DNA of 9,947 bases from JADJPL01 sp041183125 (GTDB lineage: Bacteria > Bacteroidota > Bacteroidia > Chitinophagales > Saprospiraceae): NCBI GenBank assembly GCA_041183125.1, contig JBEGMH010000347.1, forward strand, positions 1 through 9,947. The letters run 5' to 3'. Made by a program: the position numbers and the translations under genes. The notes beneath the pieces are model-generated. The model did not search any database and had not been told where the DNA came from. It saw only the letters and a program-made list of their open reading frames with translations. Every line of letters begins with the position of its first letter. Within the stretch, counting starts at the first letter, position 1. Below are positions 1 through 4,082 of this stretch, one piece after another.

Positions 1-237
1 GGCCCTTTTTTTCCCACAGGGTGCCTTTTTTCGGTCATCTAAGGCAGTTAGACTCCCTCAAAAAGCCTTCGTGTGGATAAAAAATGACTCTTTTTATCCA
101 CCTCGCTGACCCCTCGCAACCAGTCTGTTAATTTTTGTCATAAAATTTATTTTTTCACACAAAAAACTAAATACCAATTTATTACATCATTTTCCTACTA
201 TTTTGATAGGATTTTTTTGTAAAAAAAAAGACATCGC
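1..237. other. AT-rich intergenic region upstream of the methionine operon
   Basis: No convincing gene is visible here. The stretch is far richer in A and T than the rest of the window, with long T and A runs around 130-230. It holds an 11-bp perfect inverted repeat at 73-101 and several DnaA-box-like 9-mers (10-18, 72-80, 94-102, 151-159), described separately. On the minus strand an ATG at 38-36 opens a frame reading MTEKRHPVGKKG to the left edge. This could be the start of a divergent gene, but twelve codons are too few to call it. The A/T tract just upstream of 238 may act as an UP-like element for the promoter; that is inference. Confidence 0.6.
73..101. repeat. 11-bp inverted repeat with DnaA-box-like arms
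   Basis: GTGGATAAAAA (73-83) and TTTTTATCCAC (91-101) are perfect reverse complements separated by 7 nt. The left arm with its flanking base reads TGTGGATAA (72-80), the reverse complement of the consensus DnaA box TTATCCACA. The right arm reads TTATCCACC (94-102), one mismatch from it. The stem is AT-rich and has no T tract following it on the plus strand, so an intrinsic terminator is unlikely. It could be a DnaA-binding dyad, an operator, or a chance palindrome. Confidence 0.6.
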
Positions 238-268
238 TTTGCATTTTCCGCAAAAGCCCCTACATTTG
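238..268 (+). promoter_or_regulatory. Bacteroidota-type promoter of the met operon
   Basis: TTTG at 238-241 is followed, 19 nt later, by TACATTTG at 261-268. The second matches the Bacteroidota -7 consensus TAnnTTTG exactly and the spacing fits the -33/-7 arrangement known for this phylum. The predicted transcription start, about 5-8 nt downstream of 268, lies shortly before the riboswitch P1 helix that begins at 292, as expected for a leader RNA element. An A/T-rich tract lies directly upstream. The match was found by eye and has no experimental support. Confidence 0.72.
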
Positions 269-291
269 CGAAGCATTCACTTCTAAAAGAG

Positions 292-416
292 GTGTTGTTT
301 TATACCGAAGGGGGGAGAGAATGGGCTCCGTGAACCCCTGGCAACCGGGTGCGTCTTCGCGATTCGCACTTATGGTGCCAATACCCGCCAATTTTTTGGA
401 CCTATAAAATCAACAC
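292..416 (+). ncRNA. SAM-I (S-box) riboswitch
   Basis: This is a cis-acting RNA that binds S-adenosylmethionine and lowers expression of methionine genes. All parts of the SAM-I fold can be drawn. P1 pairs 292-304 with 403-416 (13 bp, one bulged base at 410). P2 pairs the G run at about 311-314 with CCCC 335-338, with AGAGA and GTGAA forming kink-turn-like strands. The conserved core GGCAACC is at 340-346. P3 pairs ACC 344-346 with GGT 374-376, extended by GTGCG 349-353 with CGCAC 365-369. J3/4 reads GGTGCCAATACC. P4 pairs CCAA 388-391 with TTGG 396-399. The L2 pseudoknot pairs TGGG 322-325 with CCCG 384-387. It sits just after a promoter and upstream of metY-metX, a classic S-box target. The loop of P3 and the bases after P4 depart from the usual consensus. 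Confidence 0.92.
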
Positions 417-419
417 GCG

Positions 420-512
420 ATGGCATCCATCCATTCAACCTGCGTCTTCGACCCGCTCCCTTCCACGAGCCACTCCTTGTGCTGCTGCGCTATGCGCCGC
501 TGTTGTTGTTGA
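420..512 (+). CDS. Cys-rich leader peptide (putative attenuator uORF)
   Basis: A 30-codon ORF begins at ATG 420, three bases after the 3' strand of riboswitch P1, and stops at TGA 510-512. It begins MASIHSTC and ends LCCCAMRRCCC directly before the stop, with seven Cys residues in total: one at position 8, then 21-23 (codons TGC TGC TGC) and 28-30 (TGT TGT TGT). An in-frame TAA at 405-407 means no upstream start is available. Runs of one amino acid's codons at the end of a short leader ORF are the mark of peptides on which ribosomes stall when that aminoacyl-tRNA is scarce; polycysteine leader peptides are known upstream of sulfur genes in Actinobacteria. Here it lies upstream of metY-metX, which consumes sulfide. 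There is no Shine-Dalgarno, as is usual in Bacteroidota. Expression and function are inferred, not shown. Confidence 0.68.
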   Translation: MASIHSTCVFDPLPSTSHSLCCCAMRRCCC

Positions 513-619
513 CGTTCCTTTTGCACGGTACCGACTCTGAGCGCTGCCCGGTGGAAAACCTGGCATCTGCTGCTCTGTGTAATTAATCACCCAATTGTTT
601 TTTTCTCAAATTTTTTACC
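513..619 (+). promoter_or_regulatory. Distal leader RNA with stem-loop, before metY
   Basis: This non-coding stretch joins the leader peptide stop to metY. A GC-containing stem-loop can be drawn at 539-575: GAGC 539-542 with GCTC 572-575, GCC 546-548 with GGC 562-564, and GGT 550-552 with ACC 558-560 closing a GGAAA loop. The nearest T run (598-604) is 22 nt beyond the stem, too far for a standard intrinsic terminator. The final 25 nt before the metY ATG are almost pure A/T, as is typical of Bacteroidota translation starts. The region probably carries the expression platform of the riboswitch and/or leader peptide, but which fold switches is not evident by eye. Confidence 0.4.
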
Positions 620-1939
620 ATGAGTTCTAAACTGCACTTTGAAACCCTGCAACTGCATGCCGGGCAGGAAGAGGTAGAAGGCACCACGCGTTCCCGCGCC
701 GTGCCCATCTACCAGACGAGTTCCTACACCTTCAAGGATTCCGAGCACGGCGCCAACCTCTTTGCGCTCAGAGAGTTCGGCAACATCTACACTCGTATTA
801 TGAACCCCACCAACGACGTGTTCGAAAAGCGCATCGCGGCGCTCGAGGGCGGCGTCGCTGCCCTGGCGGTCGGCTCCGGACAGGCAGCGCAGTTCATCGC
901 ACTGAACAACATCCTGGAAGCGGGCGACAACTTCGTATCGAGCTCCAACCTCTACGGGGGCACGTACAACCAGTTCAAGGTAGCGTTCAAGCGTCTCGGT
1001 ATCGAGGTGCGCTTCACGGAAAGCGAGGACGTGGAGAGCTATGAGAAGTTGATTGACGAGCATACAAAAGCTATTTACTGCGAGACCATCGGCAACCCCA
1101 GCTTTGTCGTACCGGATTTTGAGCGCATTGCCGCCCTGGCCCGCAAGCACGACCTACCGCTGATCGTGGACAACACGTTCGGGGCAGCGGGGTACCTGTT
1201 CCGCCCGCTGGAGCACGGCGCCAGCGTCGTGGTCGCTTCGGCTACCAAATGGATCGGGGGCCACGGCACCTCCATCGGGGGCGTGATCGTAGACGGGGGC
1301 AACTACAACTGGGGCAACGGCAAGTTCCGGCAGTTCACCGAGCCTTCCGACGGCTACCACGGCCTGGTCTTCTGGGATGTTTTCGGCACGAACGGGCCTT
1401 TCGGCAACATCGCTTTCATCATCCGGGCCCGGGTGGAAGGGCTGCGCGATTTCGGCCCGGCGCTGAGCCCCTTTAACAGCTTCCTCTTGCTGCAGGGGCT
1501 GGAAACCTTGTCCCTGCGCGTAGAACGCACGGTGGAAAACGCACAGGCCCTCGCCGAGTGGCTGGAGCAGCACCCCGCCGTGGAATGGGTCACCTACCCC
1601 GGTCTGAAGAGCCACCCGGCGCATGCGCAGGCCAAGAAATACCTCCGCAACGGCTTTGGGGGCGTGCTCTCCTTCTCCCTCAAAGGCAGCAAGGACAACG
1701 CGACACGTTTCGTGGACAACCTCAAGCTGGTGAGCCACTTAGCCAACGTCGGCGACTCCAAGACGCTGATCATCCAGCCCTCGGCCACCACCCATCAGCA
1801 GCTCAGCGAAGCGGAGCAAAGGGCGGCCGGCGTAGTGCCCACCCTGCTCCGCGTATCGGTGGGCATCGAACATATTGACGATATCAAAGCCGATTTCGAA
1901 CAAGCTTTCGCAAAAGTAGGCGCTGCGGCGCTGGTCTGA
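620..1939 (+). CDS. metY: O-acetylhomoserine sulfhydrylase (OAH aminocarboxypropyltransferase)
   Basis: This PLP-dependent cytosolic enzyme of the Cys/Met metabolism family replaces the acetyl group of O-acetyl-L-homoserine with sulfide to give homocysteine. At 439 residues it is of normal length for MetY and longer than typical cystathionine gamma-synthases (about 380-400). Visible motifs are YTRIMNPT (57-64, cofactor phosphate contact from the neighbouring subunit), GSGQAA (85-90), LYGGT (111-115, Tyr stacking on PLP), DNTF (184-187, Asp to the pyridine nitrogen) and SATKWIGGHG (207-216), in which Lys210 should form the Schiff base. The ATG at 620 follows an A/T-rich stretch and the protein starts with the family's HFETLQLHAGQ segment, so the start is well placed. 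It is first in the riboswitch-led operon, one base before metX. A cystathionine gamma-synthase role is less likely given length and neighbour. Confidence 0.97.
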   Translation: MSSKLHFETLQLHAGQEEVEGTTRSRAVPIYQTSSYTFKDSEHGANLFALREFGNIYTRIMNPTNDVFEKRIAALEGGVAALAVGSGQAAQFIALNNILEAGDNFVSSSNLYGGTYNQFKVAFKRLGIEVRFTESEDVESYEKLIDEHTKAIYCETIGNPSFVVPDFERIAALARKHDLPLIVDNTFGAAGYLFRPLEHGASVVVASATKWIGGHGTSIGGVIVDGGNYNWGNGKFRQFTEPSDGYHGLVFWDVFGTNGPFGNIAFIIRARVEGLRDFGPALSPFNSFLLLQGLETLSLRVERTVENAQALAEWLEQHPAVEWVTYPGLKSHPAHAQAKKYLRNGFGGVLSFSLKGSKDNATRFVDNLKLVSHLANVGDSKTLIIQPSATTHQQLSEAEQRAAGVVPTLLRVSVGIEHIDDIKADFEQAFAKVGAAALV

Positions 1940-1940
1940 T

Positions 1941-3035
1941 ATGGTTCAAACATTTTGCACCGACCGCCCCTTCGCATTGGAAGCGGGCGGCGTACTGCCC
2001 CGTTTGGAGATTGCCTATCACACGTACGGCACCCTCGGGCCCGGCAAAGGGAACGTGGTGTGGGTGTGCCATGCGTTGACCGGCAACTCCGACGCGGCAG
2101 ACTGGTGGTCGGGGTTGATAGGGGCGGGCAGCCTCTTCGACCCCGAACGCTATTTTATCGTTTGTGCCAATAACCTGGGTTCCTGTTACGGCACCACAGG
2201 TCCGGCTTCGCTCCATCCCGATACCGGAAAGCCGTACCGGGGCGATTTTCCGGCCATCACCATCCGCGACATGGTCAACGCGCACCGCACCCTTGCCGAA
2301 CATTTAGGCATTGAGCGCATCCACGTCGTCCTGGGCGGATCCATGGGGGGGCAGCAGGCGCTGGAATGGGCAGTACAAGAGCCCGACCGCATCCAGCACA
2401 TCGTCCTGATGGCGTCCAACGCCTGGCATTCGCCCTGGGGCATCGCGTTCAACGAGACCCAGCGCATGGCCATCCTGGCCGACCCGACCACGGGCACCGA
2501 CGCCCCGGAAGCAGGGCGCAAGGGCCTGGAAGCCGCCCGTGCCGTCGCCATGCTCTCCTATCGCAGCTACGAAGCCTACACCCGTTCCCAAACGGAAAAA
2601 GACCCCGATAAAATTGGCGACTACCGCGCCAGTTCGTACCAGCGCTACCAGGGCCATAAGCTCTGGAAGCGCTTCGACCCGTTCTCCTACCTCGCGCTCA
2701 GCCACGCCATGGACAGCCACCATGTAGGCCGCAACCGGGGCACAGTGCCCAGCGTCCTGGCCGGGGTGCGCGCCCGCACCCTCATCATCGGGATAGACTC
2801 CGATATCCTGTTCCCCCTGCGCGAACAGGAATACATGGCCGCCCATATCCCCAACGCACGCTATGAAATCATCCCCAGCGCGTACGGGCACGACGGGTTT
2901 TTGGTGGAGTTTGCCCTCATCGCGCCGATCGTGAAGGGGTTCATGCTGGAAGAACCGCCTTTTTTCACCCAAAAAGAACCGACGCGCACCCCCGCACTGA
3001 CGTCTATCGCACTGCCCGGGACGGAGAACTTTTAG
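1941..3035 (+). CDS. metX: Homoserine O-acetyltransferase
   Basis: This alpha/beta-hydrolase-fold enzyme transfers acetyl from acetyl-CoA to L-homoserine, giving the substrate of MetY. At 364 residues it is full length. The nucleophile elbow GGSMGG places the catalytic Ser at 134. IDSDILFP (285-292) carries the Asp, probably Asp288, and YGHDGFL (315-321) carries His317, completing the triad. Other family signatures are HALTGNSDAADWW (44-56), NNLGSCYGTTGP (77-88) and the SYRSYEAYTRSQ lid segment (206-217). The ATG follows the metY stop after one base (TGATATG), implying translational coupling and shared control by SAM. Some MetX-family members use succinyl-CoA instead; acyl donor specificity cannot be settled here, but the MetY partner favours acetyl. 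Confidence 0.97.
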   Translation: MVQTFCTDRPFALEAGGVLPRLEIAYHTYGTLGPGKGNVVWVCHALTGNSDAADWWSGLIGAGSLFDPERYFIVCANNLGSCYGTTGPASLHPDTGKPYRGDFPAITIRDMVNAHRTLAEHLGIERIHVVLGGSMGGQQALEWAVQEPDRIQHIVLMASNAWHSPWGIAFNETQRMAILADPTTGTDAPEAGRKGLEAARAVAMLSYRSYEAYTRSQTEKDPDKIGDYRASSYQRYQGHKLWKRFDPFSYLALSHAMDSHHVGRNRGTVPSVLAGVRARTLIIGIDSDILFPLREQEYMAAHIPNARYEIIPSAYGHDGFLVEFALIAPIVKGFMLEEPPFFTQKEPTRTPALTSIALPGTENF

Positions 3036-3058
3036 CGCCCCTGCGACCTTTTTGTAGC

Positions 3059-4018
3059 ATGACACCAGATTCCAACCACATCCTGCTGCTCGACGAGCCG
3101 CACCCGCTGCTCCTCCACCGGCTGGAAGCCATGGGCTTCGACTGCCGTTGTATGTACCACGACAGCCGCGAGGCCGTCCTTAGTGCCTTGGCCGATACCT
3201 GCGGGGTGGTTCTGCGCAGCCGCTTGCGCGTGGACCGCGCCTTTCTGCAAGCGGCGCCCCGCTTGCGCTTCATCGCCCGTCTGGGGGTCGGCGTGGAGCA
3301 TATTGACCTCGAGGCTGCCCGTGCGCAAGGGGTCGAGGTGCTCATTTCCCCCGAAGGCAGCCGCGATACCGTCGCCGAGCACGCCCTGGGCATGCTCCTC
3401 ATGCTGATGAACCACCTCGGCCGCGCCGAGCGGCAGGTGCGGCAGGGCGAATGGGTGCGCGCAGGCAACCGCGGCGTGGAAATCAAGGGAAAAACCGTGG
3501 GCATATTGGGCTATGGCAACATGGGCCAGGCCCTGGCCCAACGGTTAGCGGGATTCGAAGCCCGCGTGTTGGCCTACGACAAGTACAAAAGCGATTATGG
3601 CAACGCCTTCGCCGAAGCGGTAAGCCTGGAAACCCTGCAGGCCGAGAGCGACATCCTCAGCATCCACATCCCCTACCTGCCGGAAAACCACTATTTCGTA
3701 AATGCCGCGTTTTTAGACGCTTTTGCCAAACCTATCTTCCTCGTCAATACCGCCCGGGGAACCGTGCTCGAGACCGCAGCCCTGGCCGACGCCCTGCAGC
3801 GCGGCAAAGTGCTCGGTGCCGCATTGGATGTCATTGAGTACGAAGAACTTTCATTTGAAACCCTCCAGCCGCTAGCCCTGCCCGAACCCTTTCAGGTACT
3901 GCTCCGCTCCGAGCGGGTCGTCCTCACCCCCCATATCGCCGGATGGTCTTTTGAATCCAATGAAGGACATGCCCGCGTAATTGCTGAAAAAATTCAATCC
4001 TTTTTCCGACCTTGCTGA
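3059..4018 (+). CDS. D-isomer-specific 2-hydroxyacid dehydrogenase (phosphoglycerate dehydrogenase-like)
   Basis: This is an NAD(P)-dependent oxidoreductase interconverting a 2-keto acid and its D-2-hydroxy acid. The 319 residues show the split catalytic domain (about 1-105 and 290-319) around a Rossmann domain. Dinucleotide motif GYGNMG is at 151-156, and Asp174 at the end of the second strand suggests NAD rather than NADP. Catalytic residues by spacing are Arg233 (NTARGT), Glu262 and His292 (TPHIAG). ARLGVGVEHIDL (73-84) resembles phosphoglycerate dehydrogenases. It lacks the C-terminal ACT or intervening domain of full-length SerA, so serine feedback at such a site is not expected. It starts 23 bp after metX on the same strand, so it is likely the third gene of the operon. 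Substrate is unknown; hydroxypyruvate, glyoxylate or 3-phosphoglycerate are possible. Confidence 0.93.
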   Translation: MTPDSNHILLLDEPHPLLLHRLEAMGFDCRCMYHDSREAVLSALADTCGVVLRSRLRVDRAFLQAAPRLRFIARLGVGVEHIDLEAARAQGVEVLISPEGSRDTVAEHALGMLLMLMNHLGRAERQVRQGEWVRAGNRGVEIKGKTVGILGYGNMGQALAQRLAGFEARVLAYDKYKSDYGNAFAEAVSLETLQAESDILSIHIPYLPENHYFVNAAFLDAFAKPIFLVNTARGTVLETAALADALQRGKVLGAALDVIEYEELSFETLQPLALPEPFQVLLRSERVVLTPHIAGWSFESNEGHARVIAEKIQSFFRPC

Positions 4019-4082
4019 CTTTTTGAGCTGAAACCGTTTTTTCAAACGGGGGTTTGTCCCTTTACTACCACAATACGCTATC

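Noticed and set aside
1..38. Possible start of a divergent minus-strand gene (MTEKRHPVGKKG)
   Set aside because: Only about twelve codons are inside the window and I saw no promoter match upstream of it. It cannot be separated from chance.
73..101. Inverted repeat considered as an intrinsic terminator
   Set aside because: The stem is mostly A/T and no T tract follows it on the plus strand; the DnaA-box resemblance is the better reading.
349..540. 63-codon open frame on the + strand overlapping the riboswitch
   Set aside because: It starts at a GTG inside the P3 helix, runs through structured RNA and has low-complexity Ala/Ser/Arg composition. The short ORF at 420-512 in another frame explains the codon pattern better.
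1154..1738. Long minus-strand open frame inside metY
   Set aside because: It is antisense to a well-conserved enzyme in GC-rich DNA, where long shadow frames are common, and its translation matches no family I know.
2304..3065. 253-codon minus-strand open frame inside metX
   Set aside because: Shadow of metX; composition is rich in His, Gly, Val and Arg, as expected from the complement of a GC-rich gene.
4034..4049. Hairpin CCGTTT-TTTC-AAACGG between the dehydrogenase and helicase genes
   Set aside because: The stem is only 6 bp and is followed by GGGGTTTGTCCC rather than a T tract, so it is not a convincing terminator. Readthrough into the helicase gene remains possible.
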